DNA of 33,396 nt, taken from Treponema sp. (lineage in GTDB: Bacteria; Spirochaetota; Spirochaetia; Treponematales; Breznakiellaceae). How positions within the stretch are numbered: the first letter of the stretch is position 1; each line of letters starts with the position of its first letter. The position numbers and the translations under genes were made by a program. Positions 24,858-33,286 of this stretch are shown here, piece after piece. The notes below the pieces were generated by a model, which was not told where the DNA came from, did no database searches, and was given only the letters and a program-made list of their open reading frames with translations. The DNA lies in NCBI GenBank assembly GCA_031282065.1, contig JAITEL010000174.1:1-33396 (forward strand), written 5' to 3'.

Positions 24858-25972
24858 ACCGGGACCGGCAGCATAGCAGCCTCGATCCGGGGAGATTCAG
24901 GCCGCTCGCTCCTGAGCAGGGCTTCTTTGGCAGAGAGCTTTAAGGCGTCGAAGAGTTCCTCCACCCCTCCTTGCATGATGAGATCCAGCTTGTAGAGGGT
25001 GAGGTTGATCCGGTGATCCGTGAGGCGGTTTTGGGGGAAATTATAGGTCCTAATCCGTTCGGAACGGTCCCCGCTGCCGATTTGGGTTTTTCGGGCCTCT
25101 GCCCGTTCTGAATGGGCCCGGGCTGCTTCCAGTTCATACACCCTGGCCCGGAGTATGCGCATGGCCTTGGCCTTGTTTTTGATCTGGCTTTTTTCATCCT
25201 GGCAATGCACCACCACCCCTGAAGGGATATGGGTGATCCGTACCGCGGAATCCGTGGTATTAACGCACTGTCCTCCCGGCCCTCCTGCGCGCATCACATC
25301 AATGCGCAGGTCTTCCTGGCGGATATCAATTTCAGTTTCGTCTGCTTCGGGGAGCACTGCCACGGTTACCGCGGAAGTGTGTATCCGGCCGGAAGCCTCG
25401 GTAGCCGGGACCCGCTGTACCCGGTGCACCCCTGATTCATAGCGCAGGTTTTCGTATACATTACTCCCGCTTATCCCGATGATGATTTCCTTGAGGCCCC
25501 CCAGTTCGGTTTCATTGGAACTCATGATTTCAAATTTCCACCCCTTGGTTTCGGCGAAACGGGCATACATGCGAAAGAGATCCGCCGCAAACAGGGCGGC
25601 CTCATCTCCTCCGGTACCTGCCCGGATTTCCATGATGATGTTCTTTTCATCCAGGGGGTCTTTGGGGATAAGCAGCACTTTGAGCCGGTCCTCTGCGTCT
25701 TTCAAAAGGGCTTCCAGGTTTTGTATTTCCTCCCGGGCCAGTTCCCGCATCTGCGGGTCCTTTTCATGCTGCAAGAGGGTTTTCGCGTCCATAATCGGGC
25801 GGAATAAGTCCGTAACTTCCTCGTGGGCAAGGGCGATGGCACTAAGCTGAGCATATTCTTTCATCATATCCCGGTATTTATGCTGATCTTTTACCAAATT
25901 CGGGTCTTGAATAAGTAAGGAAACCTCTTCATAGCGGCGAAGCAGCGATACAAGGCGTTCATTCTTTTCCAT
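24854..25972 (-). CDS. prfA: Peptide chain release factor 1
   Basis: A 372-aa protein that reads UAA and UAG stop codons. The codon-reading PAT tripeptide is in [16 protein letters not shown] and the GGQ motif is at residues 233-235 ([11 protein letters not shown]); the Gln is the target of PrmC. I chose the ATG at 25972 (MEKNERL) because GAGG precedes it at the right spacing and it gives the usual length; the frame opens further up but has poor starts. The start overlaps the end of the small upstream gene by 14 bases. Confidence 0.96.
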   Translation of the reverse strand: MEKNERLVSLLRRYEEVSLLIQDPNLVKDQHKYRDMMKEYAQLSAIALAHEEVTDLFRPIMDAKTLLQHEKDPQMRELAREEIQNLEALLKDAEDRLKVLLIPKDPLDEKNIIMEIRAGTGGDEAALFAADLFRMYARFAETKGWKFEIMSSNETELGGLKEIIIGISGSNVYENLRYESGVHRVQRVPATEASGRIHTSAVTVAVLPEADETEIDIRQEDLRIDVMRAGGPGGQCVNTTDSAVRITHIPSGVVVHCQDEKSQIKNKAKAMRILRARVYELEAARAHSERAEARKTQIGSGDRSERIRTYNFPQNRLTDHRINLTLYKLDLIMQGGVEELFDALKLSAKEALLRSERPESPRIEAAMLPVPV

Positions 25973-26207
25973 TTTTTCCTCTGATAGGTACATCATAGCA
26001 ATGAAGGCGGGTCCTGGCAAGTAATCCGCCGCCCCGGTTCAACCTGGGCGGGGCATCATAGACCGCCGGGGTGAAAAGCCGCCTGGAACCGGCAGCCCTG
26101 GCATAGGCAGCTTGAAGCGCCGGATCCGGCAGGCGCTTTTGCCGCACCGCGATAAGGGCAACAAGCTGCTCTTCTTTGGGAGGAATCCGGTCGATACGAT
26201 TCGCCAT
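25959..26207 (-). CDS. 82-aa basic protein linked to repeat copy C
   Basis: AAAGGAG lies six bases before ATG 26207. The product begins [19 protein letters not shown] and is rich in Arg and Pro towards its end ([18 protein letters not shown]). I do not recognise a family. Its 3' end overlaps the prfA start by 14 bases, so it is probably translated ahead of prfA. Its ribosome binding site is part of the left flank of the dispersed repeat, and a decayed version of its first codons is found beside copy B. It may be cargo of that element or a small gene that shares its leader. Confidence 0.55.
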   Translation of the reverse strand: MANRIDRIPPKEEQLVALIAVRQKRLPDPALQAAYARAAGSRRLFTPAVYDAPPRLNRGGGLLARTRLHCYDVPIRGKNGKE

Positions 26208-26210
26208 ATA

Positions 26211-26427
26211 TGCTCCTTTCCGTGCAGTATCTGCGCTTTTTTCGTTATTACCTGCGTCAATACAGGTAGTACGGACGCACATACCATTGATATCTGCGTC
26301 ATTGGGCCTTCATTGACGCAGATAACGCTCATATTTGCGTCTGTATTATCGTAAAAGGCGCACAGATGAGTGATACAGATGCCCGGTAAACCATACAAGA
26401 CGCATATATCAAGGGGTGCATGGCCCC
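26211..26427 (+). repeat. Dispersed 21-bp-phased hairpin element, copy C
   Basis: The core is 26253-26405, again 153 bp. Phased hexamers start at 26253, 26274, 26295, 26315, 26336, 26357, 26378 and 26399, with further ones at 26211 and 26232. Hairpin 1 is GACGCA/TGCGTC with one C-C mismatch then ATA/TAT; hairpin 2 is GACGCAGATA/TATTTGCGTC with one G-T pair. The tail hairpin at 26413-26427 is GGGG/CCCC with TGCA at the loop. It separates the 82-aa/prfA operon from the CsgG-barrel gene. Its GCTCCTTTCC left flank is shared with copy A. Confidence 0.85.
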
Positions 26428-26477
26428 GGCTGCAAGCCCGCTCATTCATCGTTTACCTGCGGCAGGTATTTCCCGCT

Positions 26478-26501
26478 GCCCTGCACCCTATATTGCAGGG
26501 C
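26478..26501. other. 8-bp perfect hairpin in the 26.5-kb intergenic gap
   Basis: GCCCTGCA pairs with TGCAGGGC around an eight-base loop. There is no T tract on either side, so it is not called a terminator. The rest of the gap to 26596 holds GC-rich sequence with nothing I recognise. Confidence 0.4.
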
Positions 26502-26596
26502 ACCCTTCTATTGCCAACTGAGGCATTTTGGAGGCTTCCCGGCGCTTGCGCTCTCCTCCCCCGCCCCCAGGCTCCGTAAAGCCCTGCTGTTTTCGA

Positions 26597-26624
26597 TTGA
26601 CCTATGAGCCCTTCCCAGTATAGG
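26597..26624 (+). promoter_or_regulatory. Candidate promoter of the CsgG-barrel gene
   Basis: TTGACC (26597-26602), a 16-bp spacer and TATAGG (26619-26624), 38 bases before the ATG. Confidence 0.5.
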
Positions 26625-26662
26625 ATTATACCCTATAGAACTTATAAGGAGGTCTACGGACC

Positions 26663-27874
26663 ATGAAAAAACGGCTATGCCTTGGGTGCATGCTTCTCTT
26701 CGGAAGCCTCACCCTGGCAAGTATCGCAGCCCAAAACCGACCCGTCATCTTGGATGCGGCTATAACGGGAGCCCATGCCAAAATCGAGAGTGTCTTAGCC
26801 CCGGGAACTAAGATTATTGTCCTCAACTTTACGGCCCCTGCTTCACGGCTGTCCGACTACGTTATCGACCAGTTGATCGCCAAACTGGTCAATAACCGTA
26901 ATCTCATCGTGGTTGAACGCAAAGACCTGGAGCTCATCAACCAGGAAATGGCCTTTCAGCTTTCCGGTGAAGTCAGCGATGAATCTGCCCAGGCCATTGG
27001 TAGGAAATTAGGGGCCCAGTCCATTGCCTCAGGTAAGTTTGAAACCCTTGGAGATGACTACCAGTTCAGCATCAAAACCATCAATGTGGAAACTGCGGCG
27101 ATAGAGCTGTTCTATCAGACCTTTATACGGCAGGATAGGCGGCTGGATACCCTCCTGGGTATCACCGCTCAAAAGGAAGCCGAGAGAAAGGAAAAGGAAG
27201 CCGAGAGAAAGGAAAAAGCCGCTCAGGAAAAAGCCGCCAAACAAAGCGCCCAAAACGCCCGGGTCCAGCAGGCCGCCTCCCGGAACACCAAGCTTATCCT
27301 GGGCCTTCGCGGGGGGCTCTCTGGTTTCTCTATTCTGGGGAATCAGGCCGCGGAGGACTTTTCCGGTTTCGACGTGAAGCCCCTGTTCCCCGAGCAGGTC
27401 TATTCCCTATATTTCGGGACCAACAGCCTCAACTCCCTTCTGGGCTTCCAGATGGAGGCGAATTTCCATGTAAACAGCGGCATTGAGGCCTCCTTGCTTT
27501 CTGAAACCTATAAGATGTCGTATACCTCTCTGGACATACCGCTGCTCATTCGTCTGGGTGTTGGCGGCGGGGGGATGTTCAGTCTGTTTGTAGGACCCTA
27601 TATGTCCATCCCTTTGACCGAGCTGCACTTCGTTGAAGCTGGGGATGATGAAAGCGAAGATGAGGAGATAGCACGTTCCCTTGGGTTTATCAGCACCTAC
27701 GGGATACTGGGGGGGCTTACTATGGGCTTCAAGGTTGGTCCCGGGTTTATAGCCCTGGACGGCCGCTATTCCTATGATTTTAACTATGTTACCGTACAAG
27801 ATGACGGTAGCGATATGAAGCTGTTTAGACGCCGCGGTTTTACCTTCAGTCTTGGCTACGAACTGTGGCTGTAA
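26663..27874 (+). CDS. CsgG-like domain fused to an outer-membrane beta-barrel
   Basis: A 403-aa protein. A signal peptide ends near ASIAAQ (about residue 24). A CsgG/LpoB-type periplasmic domain spans about 45-175 (GTKIIVLNF, YVIDQLIAKLVNNRNLIVVERKD, GRKLGAQSIASGKF). A charged linker contains a repeated EAERKEK motif (about 172-200). The last 190 residues alternate polar and hydrophobic with aromatic strand ends (LILGLRGGLSG to FSLGYELWL), as in PorT-type outer-membrane barrels. GGAGG precedes the ATG. The fusion suggests an outer-membrane protein with a periplasmic sensor or scaffold; its partner is unknown. A terminator follows. Confidence 0.8.
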   Translation: MKKRLCLGCMLLFGSLTLASIAAQNRPVILDAAITGAHAKIESVLAPGTKIIVLNFTAPASRLSDYVIDQLIAKLVNNRNLIVVERKDLELINQEMAFQLSGEVSDESAQAIGRKLGAQSIASGKFETLGDDYQFSIKTINVETAAIELFYQTFIRQDRRLDTLLGITAQKEAERKEKEAERKEKAAQEKAAKQSAQNARVQQAASRNTKLILGLRGGLSGFSILGNQAAEDFSGFDVKPLFPEQVYSLYFGTNSLNSLLGFQMEANFHVNSGIEASLLSETYKMSYTSLDIPLLIRLGVGGGGMFSLFVGPYMSIPLTELHFVEAGDDESEDEEIARSLGFISTYGILGGLTMGFKVGPGFIALDGRYSYDFNYVTVQDDGSDMKLFRRRGFTFSLGYELWL

Positions 27875-27893
27875 GCTAGCCCCAGCCTCCCTG

Positions 27894-27924
27894 AGCCGCT
27901 CTGTTAGGCAGGGCGGCTTTGCCT
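27894..27924 (+). terminator. Rho-independent terminator after the CsgG-barrel gene
   Basis: AGCCGCTCTG pairs with CAGGGCGGCT (one G-U pair) around TTAGG and is followed by TTGCCTT, a modest T tract. Confidence 0.6.
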
Positions 27925-27961
27925 TCTTGACTATACGGCCTGAGTGCCCTACTATTTTCTT

Positions 27962-29776
27962 ATGAACTTTTCAACCAGCGCCCATGAACTTCGTTCCAAA
28001 TACATTGCTTTTTTCGTATCCCAGGATCACGCCCAGATTCAGGGGAAGTCTCTCCTACCGGATAACGACCCTACCGTCCTTTTTACCACCGCAGGCATGC
28101 ACCCGCTGGTCCCCTATCTTTTGGGGGAAGCTCACCCTGCGGGGAAGCGCCTGGTGGATTATCAGAAATGTATACGCACCGGTGATATTGATGCCGTAGG
28201 CGATACGAGCCATCTCACCTTCTTCGAAATGCTCGGTAACTGGTCTTTGGGGGATTATTTTAAGGAAGGGGCCATACGGATGAGCTTTGAATTCCTCACC
28301 TCTCCCCAATGGCTGGGAATACCCATGGACAAGATCGGGGTTACCGTGTTTGAGGGAGATGCCACCGTGCCCCGGGACGAGGAATCCGCTGCGGTCTGGA
28401 AGGCCCTGGGCATACCGGAAAGCAGGATAAGCTACCGTCCCCGGGCGGACAACTGGTGGGGGCCTGCTGGGGCTACCGGGCCCTGCGGCCCTGACTCGGA
28501 GATGTTCATTGATATGGGCAAAGACCCCTGCGGCCCTGAGTGCGCGCCGGGCTGTTCCTGCGGGAAATGGCTGGAGATATGGAACGATGTGTTCATGCAG
28601 TACAACAAAGATGCCCAGGGGGAGTATCAGCCCTTGGCCCGTCAATGCGTGGACACCGGAATGGGCATTGAGCGCACGGTTACCATTCTCAATGGTAAAC
28701 AATCCGTATACGACACGGAGATCTTCGCCCCTATCATCGCCGCGGTGGAGCAGGCCGCAGCCTATCGTTACGGTTCGGATACGGAAAAAGACAAATCCGT
28801 GCGCATCATCTGCGACCATGTGCGGGCCTCCACCTTTATCCTGGGAGACCCCAAAGGCATAAGCCCTGCGAATATAGGGGCAGGCTATGTGCTGCGCCGG
28901 CTCATACGCCGCTCGGTCCGGCACGGCCGCAAGCTGGGCATCACCGGCAAGGTCCTCTCCCCGGTTGCCCAGGTCATCATTGAGCAAATGAGCGGCCCCT
29001 ACCCGGAACTGGAGGAAAACCGGTCTTTGGTCTTGGCTGAACTGGATAAGGAAGAGGGGAAATTTCTTGAGACCCTTCAGAAAGGGGAGCATGAATTCGA
29101 GAAACTCCTCCCCCAGCTGCGCCGGGATCCCCGCAAGATCATGTCCGGCCGCCTGGCCTTCAAGCTCTACGATACCTATGGGTTCCCCATAGAATTGACC
29201 GAAGAGCTGGCTGGCGAACAGGGCATGACGGTGAACCGCAGCGAATTTGATGAAGCCTTCAAGAAACACCAGGAACTCTCCCGTGCAGGAAGCGAACAGC
29301 TCTTTAAGGGCGGCCTGGTTGACCAGGGGCTTATGGCGGTGAAATACCATACGGCCACCCACCTCCTGCACCAAGCCCTGCGCATGGTTTTGGGGGATCA
29401 TGTGGCGCAAAAGGGGTCCAACATCACCGCAGAACGGATGCGCTTCGACTTTTCCCACGAGGCTCCCCTCAGTGCCGAGGAGCTCCGGCAGGTTGAGGCC
29501 ATCGTGAACGAACAGATTCAACGGGATCTGCCGGTTACCATGACCGTGATGAACCTGGAGCAAGCCAAGGCTTCCGGTGCGATTGCCCTGTTCGGGGAGA
29601 AGTACGAATCCCAGGTAAGGGTATACACCGTAGGGAATGCGAGCATGGGGGTCTTTTCAAAAGAAGTCTGCGGCGGTCCCCATGTGGAACACACGGGAAC
29701 CCTGGGGGTCTTCAAGATTCAAAAGGAACAGTCATCCTCTGCAGGGGTCCGGCGGATCAGGGCGGTGTTGGAATGA
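27962..29776 (+). CDS. alaS: Alanyl-tRNA synthetase, short spirochaete form
   Basis: A 604-aa enzyme that charges tRNA-Ala and edits mischarged Ser or Gly. The class II catalytic domain is clear (TTAGMHPLVPYLLG, FFEMLGNWSLGDYFK), followed by the tRNA-recognition region and the editing domain, whose zinc ligands are His463, His467 (HTATH), Cys570 and His574 (CGGPH). The protein ends right after the editing domain at RRIRAVLE, so the C-Ala domain present in the roughly 870-aa enzymes is absent; Borrelia and Treponema enzymes are similarly short. ATG 27962 fits the family start, though no clear ribosome binding site precedes it; a GTG at 27944 is less likely. Confidence 0.95.
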   Translation: MNFSTSAHELRSKYIAFFVSQDHAQIQGKSLLPDNDPTVLFTTAGMHPLVPYLLGEAHPAGKRLVDYQKCIRTGDIDAVGDTSHLTFFEMLGNWSLGDYFKEGAIRMSFEFLTSPQWLGIPMDKIGVTVFEGDATVPRDEESAAVWKALGIPESRISYRPRADNWWGPAGATGPCGPDSEMFIDMGKDPCGPECAPGCSCGKWLEIWNDVFMQYNKDAQGEYQPLARQCVDTGMGIERTVTILNGKQSVYDTEIFAPIIAAVEQAAAYRYGSDTEKDKSVRIICDHVRASTFILGDPKGISPANIGAGYVLRRLIRRSVRHGRKLGITGKVLSPVAQVIIEQMSGPYPELEENRSLVLAELDKEEGKFLETLQKGEHEFEKLLPQLRRDPRKIMSGRLAFKLYDTYGFPIELTEELAGEQGMTVNRSEFDEAFKKHQELSRAGSEQLFKGGLVDQGLMAVKYHTATHLLHQALRMVLGDHVAQKGSNITAERMRFDFSHEAPLSAEELRQVEAIVNEQIQRDLPVTMTVMNLEQAKASGAIALFGEKYESQVRVYTVGNASMGVFSKEVCGGPHVEHTGTLGVFKIQKEQSSSAGVRRIRAVLE

Positions 29777-29817
29777 AGCGGGAAAAGCAGGATAGGCCCT
29801 TTTCCCAAAGGAAAGCT

Positions 29818-30861
29818 ATGAAACGAATGGCAAGTATCTTGCTGCTTGGTATGCTCCTTGCGCCTATGGGCTTTGCCCAATCGGATTTGCAGCCTGCGGC
29901 TATCGTACGCTTAACCAAGAGCGAACCGATTACCGTTAAGCAATACCGGACCGAAGTGGAGCGCATGGAAAGACAGGCAGGACGAGCGTTGGATGCCGCG
30001 GAACGACGGCAGGTTCTGGATGTGATGATCAACGAGAAACTTGCCATACAAGCTGCGGAACGGGACAAGATAGTCGTATCGGATAACGAAATTAACCAGC
30101 AGATACAGCAGCTTCGCGCGAGTTTGGTGCAACAGGTAGGCCGCCAGCCTACGGATGCGGAATTTGCCATTGCCGTGAGAAATGAGACGGGCCTTGAGAT
30201 CCCGGCATTCCGGGAGCAGCTTCGCCGGCAGCTTATTACCCAGAAATACCTGCTGGCCAAGAAGGAGAACCTGTTTAAGTCCATCACCGCTCCTACAGAG
30301 ACCGAAATCCTGAACGCTTATGCCCTGACGAAAACCAAATATATCCGGCCTGAAACCGTACGCTTCTCCATGATCGCTGTTCCTTATGGATCAGACAGCG
30401 GGGCTAAGGCCAAGGCTAAGGAATTGGCAGATCGGCTGATTCGGGAGATAGGTTCCAATCCTGCGAAATTCGATGAGGCGGTGATCCGGGGTCAGAGTCC
30501 CAGCGCAGGGTATCAGGCAGGTGATGGGGGCTATCTGCCCCGGAACCTGGAAGCCCAGCAAATAGCCGGGCAGGACTTCATCAACACCGCTTTCAGTCTG
30601 AAACAAGGGGAAGTGTCGAAGCTCATCGAAGGCATAGGGGGCTACCAGATCATCAAGGTTACCGAAACCTATGAACAAAAAAGCCTTGAACTGGATGACG
30701 TGATTCAACCGGGAACCCGTATAACCGTGAGGGAATACATTCGTAATGCCATGCTTCAGGAACGGCAGCAGGCCGTTCTTGCACGGGCCACCCAGGAACT
30801 GGTTACTGAACTGCGGGCCGGAAATCCTTTTCAGATTTTTGAAAGTAACTTGAAGTGGTGA
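29818..30861 (+). CDS. SurA-like periplasmic peptidyl-prolyl isomerase/chaperone
   Basis: A 347-aa secreted protein. The signal peptide MKRMASILLLGMLLAPMGFA is cleaved before QSD. A SurA N-terminal-type helical region follows (VLDVMINEKLAIQAAERDKIVVSDNEI), then a parvulin-type PPIC domain at about 190-280 (YLPRNLE, FSLKQGEVSKLIEGIGGYQIIKV) and a final helix. It should help fold outer-membrane proteins. AAAGGA precedes ATG 29818; an upstream ATG at 29773 overlaps the alaS stop but has a poor ribosome binding site and would put charged residues before the signal peptide. The operon continues into nusB. Confidence 0.82.
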   Translation: MKRMASILLLGMLLAPMGFAQSDLQPAAIVRLTKSEPITVKQYRTEVERMERQAGRALDAAERRQVLDVMINEKLAIQAAERDKIVVSDNEINQQIQQLRASLVQQVGRQPTDAEFAIAVRNETGLEIPAFREQLRRQLITQKYLLAKKENLFKSITAPTETEILNAYALTKTKYIRPETVRFSMIAVPYGSDSGAKAKAKELADRLIREIGSNPAKFDEAVIRGQSPSAGYQAGDGGYLPRNLEAQQIAGQDFINTAFSLKQGEVSKLIEGIGGYQIIKVTETYEQKSLELDDVIQPGTRITVREYIRNAMLQERQQAVLARATQELVTELRAGNPFQIFESNLKW

Positions 30862-30872
30862 AACGGTAAGTA

Positions 30873-31301
30873 ATGGCATCCCGTAGAAAAGGGCGAATCC
30901 TCGCGTTTCAGGCCCTCTATTCCTGGGAGGTCTTACGGGTTCCTCCAGAACGGCTGGATTTTTCCTGGGTGGAAGCGGAAAAGCAGGCTGCCTTGGGGGA
31001 AGAGCTCCTTACCTTTTCCCGGCTTTTGGTAAGTGGGACCATTGAACATATCAATGCGGTGGATAAGATGATCCGTTCCCATTTAGAGCACTGGGATTTC
31101 TCCCGGGTTAAGCGGGTGGATCTGGCGGTCCTGAGGATGAGTACCTATACTCTTATGTACCAGCAGGAGATTCCTCCCTCTATTGTCATCAATGAGGCTA
31201 TCGGTATAAGCAAAGAATTCGGCACCGATGATTCCTACCGTTTTGTCAACGGCGTTCTGGATAGTATCCGAAAAACCCTCCACAATTCCCCTGCTTCATA
31301 A
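30873..31301 (+). CDS. nusB: Transcription antitermination protein NusB
   Basis: A 142-aa all-helical protein starting MASRRKGRILAFQALYSWE, with VDLAVLRMSTYTLMY and PPSIVINEAIGISKEFGTDDSYRFVNGVLD, the conserved C-terminal half of NusB. With NusE it binds boxA RNA and supports antitermination in rRNA operons. It lies 11 bases after the SurA-like gene and 11 before the TPR gene. The ribosome binding site is weak, so coupling to the upstream gene is likely. Confidence 0.94.
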   Translation: MASRRKGRILAFQALYSWEVLRVPPERLDFSWVEAEKQAALGEELLTFSRLLVSGTIEHINAVDKMIRSHLEHWDFSRVKRVDLAVLRMSTYTLMYQQEIPPSIVINEAIGISKEFGTDDSYRFVNGVLDSIRKTLHNSPAS

Positions 31302-31312
31302 GGAGCGTAATT

Positions 31313-33109
31313 ATGGCTTTTCAATCAAAAGGACTATCCCCTGAAGACCGGAAACCGCCGGCAAAGCCCGCACAAAAGGAAGCACCCCGAAAGTCCTTAA
31401 AGCTATCCATGTTCCGGTGGGCTATCCTGGGTCTGGCGCTGGTGCTCGCTGCCGGGGGAATCTCTTGGGTCTTTTTCTTCTCGAAGGGGATGCGTTTCTT
31501 CTCCCCTTCAGGTGGCGAAAGAGGAGTGGTCTTTTATCAGGGACTCGCGGAATTTGACGAATTGCTCACCCAGACCGGCCTTGAGCAGCTTGATGCGCCC
31601 CTGCGACTGAACCGCTCCCTGGATGGCCTGGAAAGAAAATCCTTTGGGGTTGAGTCCTCCCTCTCACTGCTTAAGCGCCGCAGGTACTTGGCCCATACAG
31701 ACCCGCGCTTCCAGGAAGCCTACCAAAAAGCAGTGCGCCGCAGCCTGGAAGCCTTTCCCTTTTCCGCTCCTATGGCAGCCCTTGCTGCTGAGGAGCTGCT
31801 TTCCCGGGATAGGGCTATCACCGAAGTGGCGGGGGAGAGGCTCGGTGAGTACGCTTCCCGGATTGAGCAAAGGGACCTCTTGCCGGTGGCTTTGAGCCTC
31901 TACATCTTGGCAGGAAGTTTCCAGGATCCCCTTAAGGTTGCGGCCATTCCCCAAATAGGAGCCCTTCTGTCCCTTCCCTTACCGGCATCGCCTGGAGAAA
32001 GGCCCCAGACCCATGAAAAGCTCCAGCTTAGCCTGGCAAAAGATGCGGTCCTGATTCGGATACTCCAGGGGGATATTACTGGAGCAACGGCCCAGATCCA
32101 GGAACTCCTCAAAACGGTCAAGACCCAGGAAGGCCTTTTGGAATTGGTCCAGTATGCCGGAAACTTCTTTTATGACTATGGTAATCCTGTTCAGGCAGCG
32201 GTCCTGTTTTCCCGCTTCTCTGATGAGCGATCTATGGCTCGCCAGGCGGATGCCCTGTGGCATGCCGGCCATAGTTCAGGAGCCCGGAACCTCTGGACCG
32301 TGCTGGTCTCCCCGGAACAGCCGGGCAGGGAAGCCGGCGCCGCTTCCTTGGAAATAAAGATTGCCAGCCTGTACAACCTGGCGGCTACTGCCAAAACCCC
32401 TGAAGAAGGGGCCGCCTATCTGGAGCGTCTTTTGGCAGAGGCGCCGGATCCCCATGAATTCAGGAACTATGGCCTCATTCGGTATAGCCGGCTCTTGGGT
32501 ACGGCTCAGAGTATAGGGCTGCTTGAAAGGGAGCAGGGGCGAAACCAGCCCCTCATAGACCTGGAACTGCTGCGCCGCCGCAGGACCCTGGTACCCCTGA
32601 ACCAGGCCGTTGCGGAGACCTGGCTGCTCCTGAACCGGTACCCCAGGGATGAGCGGCTCTATCGCTGGGGGGCCTATTTTTTTGATTACCAGCGACAGTA
32701 TACCGAGACCGCCTTACTCATCAAGAACGCAAGGTTTTATCAGATGACCGGTTCCTGGATACCCTTCCATGACAGCTTCCACCTGCTTATGGAAGGCCGG
32801 ATAGAGGAAGCAGAGGAGCAGCTTGCCTCCATGGGTTCAGAGGAGCTCCTCTGGCAGGCTTCTGCCAATAGGGGCCTCATATCGGAAGCCCTCCGTGCTC
32901 CCCGTGTAGCGCTGGAATATTACCAAACCGCGGCCGGCCTGGTGAGGGAACCGGAGGCTGCGGCGAGGATACACTTCAGAATCGGTCATTGCCTGCGTAC
33001 CCTTGGCCGGGATCAGGAAAGCCGGAAGGCCTTTGAACAGACACTGGAACTGAATCCCCAGTACCTTGATGCCCGGCTGGAGCTCCAGCGCCTGAACAAC
33101 ATTTTTTAG
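31313..33109 (+). CDS. Membrane-anchored TPR-repeat protein
   Basis: A 598-aa protein. A basic, proline-rich cytosolic tail of about 30 residues precedes one membrane helix (about 34-56, WAILGLALVLAAGGISWVFFF). The rest is helical and presumably periplasmic. Clear TPR-like units are seen near the C-terminus (ALEYYQTAAGLVREPEAAAR and IGHCLRTLGRDQESRKAFEQ, ending LELNPQYLDARLEL); more divergent helical repeats fill the middle. AAGGAG lies seven bases before the ATG. It is the last gene of the alaS-surA-nusB series. The role is unknown; an envelope assembly scaffold fits the context. Confidence 0.75.
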   Translation: MAFQSKGLSPEDRKPPAKPAQKEAPRKSLKLSMFRWAILGLALVLAAGGISWVFFFSKGMRFFSPSGGERGVVFYQGLAEFDELLTQTGLEQLDAPLRLNRSLDGLERKSFGVESSLSLLKRRRYLAHTDPRFQEAYQKAVRRSLEAFPFSAPMAALAAEELLSRDRAITEVAGERLGEYASRIEQRDLLPVALSLYILAGSFQDPLKVAAIPQIGALLSLPLPASPGERPQTHEKLQLSLAKDAVLIRILQGDITGATAQIQELLKTVKTQEGLLELVQYAGNFFYDYGNPVQAAVLFSRFSDERSMARQADALWHAGHSSGARNLWTVLVSPEQPGREAGAASLEIKIASLYNLAATAKTPEEGAAYLERLLAEAPDPHEFRNYGLIRYSRLLGTAQSIGLLEREQGRNQPLIDLELLRRRRTLVPLNQAVAETWLLLNRYPRDERLYRWGAYFFDYQRQYTETALLIKNARFYQMTGSWIPFHDSFHLLMEGRIEEAEEQLASMGSEELLWQASANRGLISEALRAPRVALEYYQTAAGLVREPEAAARIHFRIGHCLRTLGRDQESRKAFEQTLELNPQYLDARLELQRLNNIF

Positions 33110-33187
33110 CTCCGTATGGGGGGGCCCTAAATGGGTCCCAGGCTGCCGGGCATTCCAGGGGCCCAGGTAGAAGACAGAGCTTATCCA

Positions 33188-33216
33188 TTGACTTTGCCCC
33201 GGGGCTCCGGTATCAT
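33188..33216 (+). promoter_or_regulatory. Sigma-70 promoter of the last, truncated gene
   Basis: TTGACT (33188-33193), an exact 17-bp spacer and TATCAT (33211-33216), 70 bases before a start codon with a good ribosome binding site. Confidence 0.7.
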
Positions 33217-33286
33217 AGAAGACAAGATATCAGGGTAAAACCCAAAGCCGATGCTTAAAAGCAGGCGCTGTCCTGAGGAGGCAGAT

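Noticed and set aside
26039-26449. 136-codon minus-strand frame across repeat copy C
   Set aside because: It runs through the hairpin element and then out of frame with the 82-aa gene, which has the better ribosome binding site.
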